Shown piece after piece: positions 7,856 to 16,002 of a stretch of DNA of 32,514 nt (position 1 is its first letter; every line of letters starts with the position of its first letter). The notes beneath the pieces were generated by a model. The model was not told the origin of the DNA, made no database searches, and saw nothing but the letters and a program-made list of their open reading frames with translations. This DNA comes from Actinomycetes bacterium. GTDB lineage: Bacteria > Actinomycetota > Thermoleophilia > Gaiellales > Gaiellaceae. Location of the stretch: positions 1-32,514 of the forward strand of contig JAPOVR010000082.1 of NCBI GenBank assembly GCA_026708005.1, in the 5' to 3' direction. A program made the position numbers and the translations under genes.

Positions 7856-8839
7856 ATGAGCAGCACAGAGGACATCCGGATCGGGGTCATCGGAGCGACG
7901 GGTGCGGTGGGCACCGTCACGCTTGCGCTCCTGGCCGAGCGCGGCTATACGAGCGTGCGCGCGCTCGCGAGCTCGCGCTCGGCCGGCGGGCGTATCTCAT
8001 TCGGCGCCGACGAGCTCCCGGTGGAGGAGACGACGGCCGAGCTGCTCGCGGCCGGCGACCTCGACCTGTGCTTCTTCTCCGTCGGAACCGATACCAGCCG
8101 CAAGCTCGTGCCCCACGCGCTCGCCGGTGCTGCTGCTGTCATCGACAAGTCCGACGCCTACCGGCTGGCCGACGACGTTCCGCTCGTGGTCGCCGGCGTC
8201 AACGACGAGGCGCTCGCAGGGGCGCAGGCGGCCTCCAGCGGGCAGATCGTCGCCAACCCGAACTGCTCCGCCATGCAGCTCGCGTGCGTCCTCAAGCCGC
8301 TCCATGACACGGCTGGCCTCACGCGCGTTCGCCTCGCTACCTACCAGTCGATGTCGGGCAAGGGCGACGAGGGCATGGAGCAGCTCCGGGCAACGGCGCC
8401 CGCCGAGGGCGACCTGGCGCTGGACTGGGATCTCATCGATGACGAGTTCAGCGAGGAGTGGAAGCTGCGAGCCGAGACCCGGAAGATCCTCGATCTGCCG
8501 GCGCTGCTGCTGAGCGCAACGTGCGTGCGCGTTCCGGTCATGGTTGGACACGCGCAGGCGGTCTGGGTCGAGACGGAGGCCGAGCTGTCGCCTCCTGCGG
8601 CCCGCCGCGCGCTCGAGGCGGCTCCCCATGTGCAACTCGAGGGCTTCCCGACGCCCGGACGGGCGGCGGGACACGACTGCGTGCTGGCAGGGCGCATCCG
8701 GCGTGATCCAGCGGCCGAGCGCGGGCTCGTCATCTGGGTCGTGAACGACAACCTCCGCAAGGGCGCTGCGTTGAACGCGGTCCAGATCGCCGAAGCGCTG
8801 ATTGCGCGTAACCTCATCGGCGCCGCAGACCGCGGCTGA
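7856..8839 (+). CDS. asd: Aspartate-semialdehyde dehydrogenase
   Basis: Converts aspartyl phosphate to aspartate semialdehyde with NADPH, the branch point to lysine/diaminopimelate, threonine and methionine. 327 residues. The N-terminal nucleotide loop is GATGAVG at 13-19. The catalytic Cys is Cys137 in VANPNCSAMQL. Further family features are YQSMSGKGDEGMEQL and the C-terminal DNLRKGAALNAVQIAEAL. A stand-alone gene: recR is divergent upstream and the sdh block is convergent downstream. ATG 7856 directly begins the conserved N-terminus and no strong Shine-Dalgarno is seen. Confidence 0.96.
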   Translation: MSSTEDIRIGVIGATGAVGTVTLALLAERGYTSVRALASSRSAGGRISFGADELPVEETTAELLAAGDLDLCFFSVGTDTSRKLVPHALAGAAAVIDKSDAYRLADDVPLVVAGVNDEALAGAQAASSGQIVANPNCSAMQLACVLKPLHDTAGLTRVRLATYQSMSGKGDEGMEQLRATAPAEGDLALDWDLIDDEFSEEWKLRAETRKILDLPALLLSATCVRVPVMVGHAQAVWVETEAELSPPAARRALEAAPHVQLEGFPTPGRAAGHDCVLAGRIRRDPAAERGLVIWVVNDNLRKGAALNAVQIAEALIARNLIGAADRG

Positions 8840-8865
8840 GCACCGTTCGGCCGGGCGCCGCGCTC

Positions 8866-9021
8866 CTAGGGCTCAGACAGCGTGCCGGCGTCCTCGTTGG
8901 AGGCGACGGGCTCTTCGCGGTCGAGCTCCTCGAGCGGATCCGCCTGCGAAAACCGACGCAGCAGGCGCATCACACCCACGGCGGCGAGGGCGCCGAGCAC
9001 AATGACGAGAAGTTTCTTCAT
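8866..9021 (-). CDS. 51-residue single-span membrane peptide of the sdh block
   Basis: A short protein beginning MKKLLVIVLGALAAVGVMRL, one membrane span at about residues 3-20, then RRF and an acidic tail (LEELDREEP...). Its ATG overlaps the stop of the HdrB-like gene in an ATGA arrangement (9018-9021), so translation is probably coupled. I do not recognise a family. Position at the end of an sdh operon lacking sdhC/sdhD suggests it could be a membrane anchor or assembly factor for the complex, comparable in place to SdhF of type E enzymes. That is inference. Confidence 0.65.
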   Translation of the reverse strand: MKKLLVIVLGALAAVGVMRLLRRFSQADPLEELDREEPVASNEDAGTLSEP

Positions 9022-9926
9022 GCTTCGATTTTGTCGAGAACAGGTTGCATCGAGACGACGTGCCGCTTGAACTTTAGCTCGGAGTCGGCCAGTCCTGCTG
9101 CCACACCGACGAGCTGCGAGAGGTGCATGATCGGCATGTCGAAGGTCCTGCCGGTCTGCTTCTCGAGCTTCTGCTGCCACGCATCGAGCGACAGATGGCA
9201 CAGCGGGCAGGGCGTGACCATCGCGTCGGCCCCGCGCTCCATCGCCTGCTCGATAGGCTGGATGAGCTCGCCGAGCGCGACGTCCTCACGGGCTTGAATG
9301 ATGGGAAAGCCGCAGCACTTGACCTTCGCGGGATAGTCGATTGCCTTGCCGCCGCAGGCGTCGATCACCGCTTCGAGCGTGTGCGGCGCATCCGGATCAT
9401 CGACGCCCAAGAGCTTCGATGGCCGCAGAATCTGGCACCCGTAGAACGGCGCGATCTTCAGCCCCTTGAGCCCGCGGTGCGCGACCTCCTTGAGCTTCTC
9501 GTACCCTTCGCCCTCCGCGATCATCCAGAGGAAGTGCTGGACGTCGACGCTGCCGCTGTACGGCGGGGCGCCAACCGTCTCGAGGTTCTCGTTGATCCGG
9601 CTGCGCAGGTGCTCGTCGTTCTTGAGCTGGAAGTCGGCCTGCCGCAGGTTGAGCGTGCATACGTTGCAGATCGTCATGAGCGTGTCGCAGCCCTCGGCCT
9701 GGGCATAGGCAAGGATGCGCGCGTTCAGATGCAGGTAGTAGTCGGGCTCGGCCTCGTGGATGTCTCCTGCGCCGCAGCAGGTGACCGACTCGAGCTCTGC
9801 GAGCTCGAGCCCGAGCTTCGGCGCGAGCGCCCGCGTCGAGATATCGAGCTCCTTGGTGGAGAGCGACGCGAGGCAGCCCTTGTAGTAGGCGACGCGGCGA
9901 GGGCCAGGGTCCTGATCGGCCAGCAT
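9018..9926 (-). CDS. HdrB-like (CCG-domain) subunit of succinate dehydrogenase
   Basis: A 302-residue protein with two cysteine-rich CCG domains: Cys18, Cys50-Cys51-Gly and Cys87-x2-Cys90, then Cys164, Cys204-Cys205-Gly and Cys240-x2-Cys243. This is the signature of heterodisulfide reductase subunit B and of SdhE in type E succinate:quinone reductases, where the domains bind unusual iron-sulfur clusters and replace the haem-bearing membrane subunits. The gene starts inside the stop of sdhB (TGATG, 1-nt overlap) and its own stop overlaps the next gene. No canonical sdhC or sdhD is present nearby. Electron transfer from SdhB to a membrane quinone is the likely role, inferred from family and operon. 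Confidence 0.85.
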   Translation of the reverse strand: MLADQDPGPRRVAYYKGCLASLSTKELDISTRALAPKLGLELAELESVTCCGAGDIHEAEPDYYLHLNARILAYAQAEGCDTLMTICNVCTLNLRQADFQLKNDEHLRSRINENLETVGAPPYSGSVDVQHFLWMIAEGEGYEKLKEVAHRGLKGLKIAPFYGCQILRPSKLLGVDDPDAPHTLEAVIDACGGKAIDYPAKVKCCGFPIIQAREDVALGELIQPIEQAMERGADAMVTPCPLCHLSLDAWQQKLEKQTGRTFDMPIMHLSQLVGVAAGLADSELKFKRHVVSMQPVLDKIEA

Positions 9927-10927
9927 CAGTGCTCGAGCTTCCGGAGCGCCTTCTCGCCCTGAACAATGCCCGCCGCACCTGAGCGGCCCTGCTTCTTCAC
10001 GATGTCGTAGAGCGAGCGCGACTCGTTCACATCCTTGGCTACGTGCGGCGGGAACGGCGTGGGCACCTTGCCGCGACGGGCGAGCGAGAGGGCGAACTTC
10101 GTCTGCTTGATCGTCTCCACGAGGCCCTGCGTCTTTGGTACCAGCTCGGTCTCGCGAAGCCAGCCCGTGGTCTTCGCCGAGTGGACGAACCAGTTGGCGT
10201 GACGGGCGCCGGGGTCGCGGTCGATGCCCTGGCCGATGGCCTCAGCACCGAGCTTGGCGATGGCGTCGCGCGGGTCGACGCCCTTCGGGCAACGTTCGTT
10301 GCAGAAGTAGCAACGCGTGCAGTCCCAGATCCCGTGCTCGCCGGAGTAGCCCTCAAGCCGCTCGATGCCCTTTGCGTCGCGCGGATCGCCGACCAGCCGG
10401 AACCCCTTCGCGAGCGCGGCCGGCCCGAGGAACTCCGGGTCTGACTCCATCGAGTTGCACTCCGACACGCAGCAGCCGCACATGACGCAGAGCGCCTCTT
10501 TCTGGATTGGCTCCATGGCGGCCTGGGAGTGCAGGTTCTCCTTCTCCGGGCTCTCGGCGAGGCCCGGATCGAGCCACGGCTTCATCTGACGAATCTTCTG
10601 CCAGAACGGGCCCATGTCGACCACGAGGTCCTTGATGATCGGCATGTTGCCCATCGGGGAGATGGTCGGAACGTGCCCGGCGTTGACGATCGGCTTCATC
10701 CGCTCGCGGCACGCGAGGATGGCCCGGCCGTCCATCCGCATGCCGCAGGACCCGCAAATCATCATCCGGCAGCTCTTGCGGAAGGAGAGCGATCCGTCGA
10801 CCGTGTCCTTGACGATGTCGAGGACATCGAGGAGCGTTGCCCACTCGGGCACCTCGACGTCGTACGGGACGAGCCTCCTGTCGCCTACCGCTGGATCGAA
10901 GCGTTGTATCCGTAGCTTGACCTGCAA
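9926..10927 (-). CDS. sdhB: Succinate dehydrogenase iron-sulfur subunit
   Basis: Carries electrons from SdhA towards quinone. Numbered from an in-frame GTG at 10948 (340 residues), the plant-type [2Fe-2S] site is Cys60, 65, 68 and 80. The C-terminal ferredoxin domain has CVMCGCCVSEC at 154-164 and C-x2-C-x2-C-x3-CP at 210-221. The C-terminus extends about 100 residues beyond the last cluster, longer than E. coli SdhB. I prefer TTG 10927 (333 residues, starting MQVKLRIQRFDP) because AAGGGAG lies 5 nt before it, and the GTG at 10948 has no such site. Downstream, the HdrB-like gene overlaps by 1 nt. Confidence 0.95.
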   Translation of the reverse strand: MQVKLRIQRFDPAVGDRRLVPYDVEVPEWATLLDVLDIVKDTVDGSLSFRKSCRMMICGSCGMRMDGRAILACRERMKPIVNAGHVPTISPMGNMPIIKDLVVDMGPFWQKIRQMKPWLDPGLAESPEKENLHSQAAMEPIQKEALCVMCGCCVSECNSMESDPEFLGPAALAKGFRLVGDPRDAKGIERLEGYSGEHGIWDCTRCYFCNERCPKGVDPRDAIAKLGAEAIGQGIDRDPGARHANWFVHSAKTTGWLRETELVPKTQGLVETIKQTKFALSLARRGKVPTPFPPHVAKDVNESRSLYDIVKKQGRSGAAGIVQGEKALRKLEH

Positions 10928-10985
10928 CTCTGCTCCCTTGCCGCGCACGAGGCATCTTGCCGCAAGCGGCGTGGCTTCTACGACC

Positions 10986-12668
10986 TCAGTACGTCCTCTC
11001 GCCAGGCGGCCACTTCGTCACCCGAACCGGCGCCCAATCGAGCTTCAGCTCTCCATCCTGCTTCGTCACCATCGTATGTCTCATGAAGTTCTCGTCGTCC
11101 CGGTCGGGGTAGTCGTACGGGCGTGCGTGTGCCCCGCGGCTCTCCGTGCGGCCGACGCCGGCGGGAATCATGCACGCGGCAAGATCGATCAGGAACTCAA
11201 GCTCGAGCGCCTGCGTCAGGTCGTTGTTGAACGTCGATCCCTTGTCGTCGACGACCACCCGCTGGTAGCGCTCCCGCAGCCGCTCGATGATGCGTCCCTG
11301 CTCGAGCATCTGCTCCTCTTGGCGAAACACCCCGAAGTTCTCGTGCATGGTCTGCGCCAGCTCGTCGCGGATCCCGTGCGGCCGCTCGCCGTCGCTGCGA
11401 TCGAGAAGCGCCTTGATCTGCACCCCCGCGTCAGCGCGGGCCGCCTCAGACACCTCGGCCGCGGGCAATTCGCGCGCCGCGTCGCTTGCGGCCTTCCCCG
11501 AGCGGCGGCCATAGGTAATCGTCTCCATCAGCGCGTTGCCGCCAAGCCGATTGGCTCCATGGGCTGAGACGCAGGCCGCTTCGCCGGCCGCGTAGAGCCC
11601 TTCAACGCTGGTCAGACCCCAGAGATCGGTGTCGACTCCGCCCATGTGGTAGTGGGCGCCGGGCCGCACGGGAATCGGGTCGTCGATCGGGTCAACGCCG
11701 GCGAAGACCATCGACAGCTCGCGTGTGCCATGCAAGCGCTCCCGGATTCGGTCGCCGCCGAGGTGGCGGAGGTCGAGCAGCACATCTCCGTCGATCCCCC
11801 GGCCCTGGTCGATCTCGGTCTGCTCGGCGCGTGAGATCACGTCGCGGCTCGCGAGCTCCATCGCCTTGGGGGCATAGTCCTTGAGGAAGCGCTCGCTCTC
11901 CGAGTTCAGCAGGTACGCTCCTTCGCCGCGGCAGCCCTCGGTGATCAGGACACCCGTGGGCGAGAGGGTCGTGGGGTGGAACTGCATCATCTCCATGTCC
12001 TTGAGCGCGACACCGACCTGGAGAGCCATGGCCATTCCGTCGCCTGTACAGGAGTAGGCGTTGGTCGTGCCGACGTAGAGCCGGCCAGCGCCGCCGGTCG
12101 CGAGAATGACGGTCTTGCTCGAGATCGCCTGGACGCCGCCGTTCAGGAGATCCCAGCAGATCACGCCGACGCAACGCCCCTCCTCGACGACGAGCCGCCA
12201 CGCGAAGTACTCCTCGTAGGTGAAGATGCCGCGCTTCATCACCTGCTCGTAGAGCACGTGGATCAGCACGTGACCGGTGATGTCGGCCGCGTACGCGGTG
12301 CGGGGCGCGCCAGCCGCACCGAACGGCCGCTGGGCGATTCGGCCGCTCTCGTCTCGTGAGAACACGGCGCCCCAGTGCTCGAGCTCGTAGACATCCGCAG
12401 CGGCATCGGTGCAGAGCACCTCGATCGCATCCTGGTCGCCAAGCCAGTCCGAGCCCTTGACCGTGTCAAACGCGTGCTGCTCGGGATCGTCCTCGGACGC
12501 GTTTCCAAGCGCAGCGTTGATGCCGCCCTCAGCCGCTCCGGAGTGACTCCTGACCGGGTGGATCTTCGAGACGAGCGCGACGTCTGCACCCTGATCAAAC
12601 GCCGCGATCGCGGCGCGCATCCCGGCGCAGCCGGCACCGATCACGAGCACATCGTGCACCTTGCTCAC
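10986..12668 (-). CDS. sdhA: Succinate dehydrogenase flavoprotein subunit
   Basis: Oxidises succinate to fumarate, or the reverse, with covalently bound FAD. 560 residues from GTG 12668, beginning VSKVHDVLVIGAGCAG, with the FAD-binding loop at 11-16. His42 in SHSGAAEGGINAALGN sits where the flavin-linking His is found. Substrate-site motifs present: FHPTTLSPTGVLITEGCRGEG, SRAEQTEIDQGRG and HYHMGGVDTD. The C-terminal ESRGAHARPYDYPDRDDENF block is typical. The frame is open to 12731 but that extension is not conserved. First gene of the operon; sdhB follows 37-58 bp downstream depending on its start. Confidence 0.97.
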   Translation of the reverse strand: MSKVHDVLVIGAGCAGMRAAIAAFDQGADVALVSKIHPVRSHSGAAEGGINAALGNASEDDPEQHAFDTVKGSDWLGDQDAIEVLCTDAAADVYELEHWGAVFSRDESGRIAQRPFGAAGAPRTAYAADITGHVLIHVLYEQVMKRGIFTYEEYFAWRLVVEEGRCVGVICWDLLNGGVQAISSKTVILATGGAGRLYVGTTNAYSCTGDGMAMALQVGVALKDMEMMQFHPTTLSPTGVLITEGCRGEGAYLLNSESERFLKDYAPKAMELASRDVISRAEQTEIDQGRGIDGDVLLDLRHLGGDRIRERLHGTRELSMVFAGVDPIDDPIPVRPGAHYHMGGVDTDLWGLTSVEGLYAAGEAACVSAHGANRLGGNALMETITYGRRSGKAASDAARELPAAEVSEAARADAGVQIKALLDRSDGERPHGIRDELAQTMHENFGVFRQEEQMLEQGRIIERLRERYQRVVVDDKGSTFNNDLTQALELEFLIDLAACMIPAGVGRTESRGAHARPYDYPDRDDENFMRHTMVTKQDGELKLDWAPVRVTKWPPGERTY

Positions 12669-12676
12669 AGCGAAGG

Positions 12677-12682
12677 AGCCTA
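12677..12682 (-). promoter_or_regulatory. -10 box for the sdh operon
   Basis: On the minus strand TAGGCT lies 8 nt before GTG 12668, giving an mRNA with a leader of about 0-2 nt. It supports the internal GTG as the start of sdhA rather than the upstream ATG at 12731. Confidence 0.4.
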
Positions 12683-13276
12683 TCCGATGGGCTCGGGCGA
12701 GCGACCCTCGAACGTCGCTGCACAGAGGCATGCCACGAGGTGTTCCGCGGCTCGACGGATCGTGGTGCTGAGGCGGTTGCCGGCCTCGTGACGGGTTCGC
12801 CCTCCCGGCCCCGTTTGGGCCAAGTTGTCGTGTTTGGATGGTTGTCGGGTGTTAGGGCGGGGGTTGATGGGCTGGAGGTTGCGGGGATGCGTTTGGGTTG
12901 GGTGAGTGGTGCGAGCTTGCAGGTCGCGGAGGTTGGGTGGGTGGGAGCGGCCTTCGGGGTGCTGTGGTTGGGGCTGAGCTGGCACGGCCGCTTGGTTGCT
13001 GGGCAGAGCGAAAGGAGGTCAGGCCACGAGGACGCCTCCGAGCTCAAGGCGCTCCAGGCGGTTGCCAGCCAGAGCGAAGAGGCCTGGGCCACCGGGGCTT
13101 CGTCCCTGAGCCGTCGGGGCGCATCTGGTCGTGAGCCGTTGGGCTGCCTGGCCGCGGCGTAAGACAGCCCGCCCCCCCTGGGGGGGTTGCCGAGATATGC
13201 GCACGATCTGTCACGAAAGCGTCACGAAACTGCAACGACTCTGTGCCGCTGTTCTCGCTGCCCTCCCGCTCGTCCG
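12683..13276. other. Gene-free island with GT-rich tract and element A
   Basis: Between the 3' end of the PHP gene and the 5' end of sdhA. Positions 12818-12975 are strongly G/T-biased on the plus strand (runs such as GTTGGGTGGGTGGG). Element A of the dispersed family lies at 13161-13251. The open frames here translate to low-complexity Gly/Arg/Val protein and are not credible genes. Confidence 0.55.
13161..13251 (+). repeat. Dispersed intergenic element, copy A (short form)
   Basis: Order of parts: AAGACAGCCC, a CCCCCC-CT-GGGGGG hairpin, then TTGCCGAGATATGCGCACGA, then GTCAC boxes at 13210 and 13221 (11 bp apart), then CTGCAAC and ACTCTGTGCCGCTG. It lacks the second half of the GCGCAC palindrome found in copies C, D and E. 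Confidence 0.85.
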
Positions 13277-13978
13277 TCAGTCAAGCGGGGTATCGCTGAG
13301 GCGTCGCAACGCCAGCTGCGTGCGGGTGCGCAGCTTCGTGGCTACCGCGTGTCGCGAGGAGAGCCTCCGGTCGATGATCGTTGCCTCGCGAAGGCGTTCG
13401 CAGAGGCTGGCCGGCTCGAGCGGTCCCGGCGGCGCAGCGACGAGACAGCGCCCGATCTCGACAGGCGCGTGCGCGTCGCTGCCGGCTGCCTTCGGCAGTC
13501 CGTAGCGCTCTGCGAGCCCCCTCGCCTTGGCGTTGGAGTGGCCTGTAAACGGCCCACCGTTCACGACCTCGACGATGTCGACAAGCCCGCTGTCAAGGAG
13601 CCTCTCCCGGCTACGGGGCGTCAGCGGCCGCCGGATCAGGTGGTAGAAGGGGTGCTGCAGGTAGACGAGACCTCCCTGCGCTCGAATACGCTCGGCTGTC
13701 TCCACGATCGGCAGGTCGCGCGGTATTTGCTCGCACAGGAACAGGCCGATCAGCTCGCCGTCGGCGGTCGTGATCTCCTCGCCCACGATGACGGGGAACG
13801 TCGCCCGCTCGGCGAGGGTAAGCGCTCCGTCGACCCGATCGTGGTCGGTGATCCCGAGTACGTGGAACATGCCTGCCTGGTGCGCCCGTTCGTAGTCCTC
13901 GAGCCGGTTGACAGCATCGTGCGAGCGGTGCGAGTGATTATGGAGGTCGAGATGCTGCCAGTCGGCTGGAACCGCCAT
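13277..13978 (-). CDS. PHP-domain metal-dependent phosphoesterase
   Basis: 233 residues from ATG 13978, four bases after the preceding recombinase stop, so probably the last gene of that operon. PHP metal-binding motifs are complete: HNHSHRSHD (His13, His15), ITDHD (45-47), VGEEI (about 66), LQHPF and GSDAHA. Related stand-alone PHP proteins hydrolyse phosphate esters such as nucleoside bisphosphates or histidinol phosphate; the substrate here is not determinable. The frame is open to 14173, but that part overlaps the recombinase gene in another frame and is not conserved. Confidence 0.85.
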   Translation of the reverse strand: MAVPADWQHLDLHNHSHRSHDAVNRLEDYERAHQAGMFHVLGITDHDRVDGALTLAERATFPVIVGEEITTADGELIGLFLCEQIPRDLPIVETAERIRAQGGLVYLQHPFYHLIRRPLTPRSRERLLDSGLVDIVEVVNGGPFTGHSNAKARGLAERYGLPKAAGSDAHAPVEIGRCLVAAPPGPLEPASLCERLREATIIDRRLSSRHAVATKLRTRTQLALRRLSDTPLD

Positions 13979-13982
13979 GCGC

Positions 13983-14915
13983 TTACTCTGGTAGAGGCGG
14001 GGTGTGTCGTGCCTGACGGCGACGTCCCGCGTGCGGGTGTGCGTCGAAGTACACCTCGCGCCGCCTCTGATCTGAGAGGTGCGTGTAGAGCTCCGTTGTG
14101 GAGAGATCGGCGTGGCCGAGCATCTCCTGAACGCTGCGCAGATCGGCGCCCCCTTCGAGGAGGTGGGTCGCAAACGAGTGGCGCAGCAGGTGGGGGTGGA
14201 TGCGCTCTGGCTCCAGTCCAGCCTCCGCGGCGAGCCGACGCAGGATCAGGAAGATGCCGGCGCGCGTCAGGGCGCCGCCCTTGGCGTTCAGGAACAGCTC
14301 GGGCCGATGCCGCTTGTCGAGGTACGGGCGTCCACGGCCGAGGTAACGGCGCAGGGCCTCACACGCCTCCCGGCCCAGGGGCACGATCCGCTCCTTGTCT
14401 CCCTTGCCGACGCAGCGCACGAGCCGCTCGGTGAGGTGGATGCTTCCGCGGTCGAGTCCGACCGCCTCGCTGACTCGCAGGCCGGCCCCGTAGAGCAGCT
14501 CGATGAGGGCACGGTCGCGCAGCGCGCGCGGTGAGACGCCGTCGGCTGCGGCGCAGAGCCGCTCGATGTCGCGGGGAGAGAGCGCTCGCGGCAGGGGGCG
14601 ACGGCGGCGGGGCGCCTCGAGGTCTGCGGCCGGGTTGTCGTCGCGCTGGCCGATCAGCGCAAGGTGGCGGTAGAAGGTTCGGACGGCGGCGATGCGCCGC
14701 GCGATGGAGGACGGCGCGATCCCGCGCGAGCGCAGGTCGGCGAGCCAGCGCTCGAGCGAGTCGGTGTCGGCTGCGCTTGGGGGAGAGCCAAGGAAGCTCG
14801 CAAGGCCAGCGATGTCCCGGCGGTACGCGTCAACCGTACTCGGGGCACGCTGGCTCGCGAGGAGCGCGAGGAATGCGTCGATGGCCGGATCAGGCTCGGG
14901 GGTGGGAGTTGTCAT
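13983..14915 (-). CDS. Tyrosine recombinase, XerC/XerD type (second of pair)
   Basis: 310 residues from ATG 14915, beginning MTTPTPEPDPAIDAFLALLA. N-terminal SAM-like DNA-binding domain at about 10-90 (APSTVDAYRRDIAGLASFL), catalytic domain from about 110. Catalytic residues: Arg147, Lys171, His242-x2-Arg245, His268 and Tyr277, all present. Likely role: resolution of chromosome dimers at dif, as XerC or XerD; which one cannot be decided by eye. Its start overlaps the end of the upstream recombinase by 26 nt. The frame extends to 15473, but that part is a shadow of the other recombinase. Confidence 0.92.
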   Translation of the reverse strand: MTTPTPEPDPAIDAFLALLASQRAPSTVDAYRRDIAGLASFLGSPPSAADTDSLERWLADLRSRGIAPSSIARRIAAVRTFYRHLALIGQRDDNPAADLEAPRRRRPLPRALSPRDIERLCAAADGVSPRALRDRALIELLYGAGLRVSEAVGLDRGSIHLTERLVRCVGKGDKERIVPLGREACEALRRYLGRGRPYLDKRHRPELFLNAKGGALTRAGIFLILRRLAAEAGLEPERIHPHLLRHSFATHLLEGGADLRSVQEMLGHADLSTTELYTHLSDQRRREVYFDAHPHAGRRRQARHTPPLPE

Positions 14916-15738
14916 ACACGCTCCGAAGGCGTTTGCCGTCGACGTGGCTATAGATCTGCGTCGTCGAGAGCGAGGCGTGCCCGAGCAGTTCCTGGATCGT
15001 TCGGAGATCGGCCCCGCCCTCGAGGAGGTGGGTTGCGAAGGCATGCCGCAGCCGGTGGGGGTTGGCAACCAGTCGGCGCAGCGTTGACGTGTCGAGTGGG
15101 CGGCCGCGCGCCGAGAGGAACACTTCGTTGGCTGCGCCTTTTGCCAGCTGGGGTCGGCTGCGGTCGAGATACCCGCGGAGCCAGTGGGCAGCCTCCTCCC
15201 CGAGCGGCACGACACGTTCCTTGCCGCCCTTTCCCGTGACGTGAACCGTCTCGCGCTCGAAGTCCACGTCGTGGAGACAGAGCGACACCACCTCCTGCGA
15301 CCGGAGACCGGCCGAGTACACGAGCTCGAAGAGCGCGCGGTTGCGAAGCGCCAGCGGCCCCTCACCGGCAAGCGTCGAGAGCAGCTCGTCAACCTCCTTC
15401 TCCCGCGGGGCGTTTGGCAGCCGCCGTCCGCGGCGTGCCGGTAGCGCGAGTTCGGGAACGCGCGCCGGCCCAAGCGTTGCCCTCAGGAACGAACGTACGG
15501 CGGCGAGTTTCCGAGCAAGCGTGCTCGGGGCGAGTTTGCCGGGCTGGCGTCCCGGTCGGTGCTTGCCTAGCTCGGTTGCGTACGTCGCGAGCACGCGCGC
15601 GTTCACGCCTTCAAGGGCGATGCGTCTCGATCGAAGCCAGTCGCTGAACTCCTCGAGGTCGCATCGGTAGCCGCGGCGAGTTGCCTCGGAGAAGCGAGAG
15701 CTATCGAGGAACCGCTCGATTGCGGCCTGCGTATTCAC
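14890..15738 (-). CDS. Tyrosine recombinase, XerC/XerD type (first of pair)
   Basis: 282 residues from GTG 15738, beginning MNTQAAIERFLDSSRFSEAT. SAM-like N-terminal domain to about 90, then the catalytic domain with Arg146, Lys170, His228-x2-Arg231, His254 and Tyr263. Compared with its neighbour, the stretch between the beta-sheet end (SARGRPL) and the HxxRH box is about 13 residues shorter (DTSTLRRLVAN against 24 residues). All catalytic residues survive, so it should be active, but that helix must differ. AAGGGG lies 5 nt upstream of the GTG. First gene of a three-gene minus-strand unit with the second recombinase and the PHP gene. Confidence 0.92.
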   Translation of the reverse strand: MNTQAAIERFLDSSRFSEATRRGYRCDLEEFSDWLRSRRIALEGVNARVLATYATELGKHRPGRQPGKLAPSTLARKLAAVRSFLRATLGPARVPELALPARRGRRLPNAPREKEVDELLSTLAGEGPLALRNRALFELVYSAGLRSQEVVSLCLHDVDFERETVHVTGKGGKERVVPLGEEAAHWLRGYLDRSRPQLAKGAANEVFLSARGRPLDTSTLRRLVANPHRLRHAFATHLLEGGADLRTIQELLGHASLSTTQIYSHVDGKRLRSVYDNSHPRA

Positions 15739-15990
15739 CTCGACCCCTTCGCGGCCACGCAGTCGGGTCCTGCGCGCCTGGCCCGCGGGAGGAGGCTAGC
15801 CGGCCGCACTGGTATGTGGGCTTGCCGTCGGTGGACGTGGGTGGAGGTGGCGAGCGGCGACCGGGTCCGACACCTGCCATCACGTTGCGGCTGCCGCCCG
15901 GTCTGGGCAGCTGGGGCGGCCGAAGCTGCCGTTTCGCCGGGTCGGTCCTAATCGGCCAAGCGAGCACAGGCTAGCTTGCGCTCGGTCATC

Positions 15991-15996
15991 TACAGT
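15991..15996 (+). promoter_or_regulatory. -10 box for DUF2071 gene (leaderless)
   Basis: TACAGT ends 6 nt before GTG 16003. This favours 16003 over the in-frame TTG at 15976, which would lie upstream of the transcript. Confidence 0.45.
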
Positions 15997-16002
15997 CGCG
16001 CC

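Noticed and set aside
12740-13162. 140-residue plus-strand open frame upstream of sdhA
   Set aside because: Gly/Val/Arg-rich translation of the GT-rich tract; no ribosome site and no conserved features.
13161-13251. Dispersed element as a MITE or insertion-sequence remnant
   Set aside because: Copies lack terminal inverted repeats and visible target duplications, and internal boxes are better conserved than the ends.
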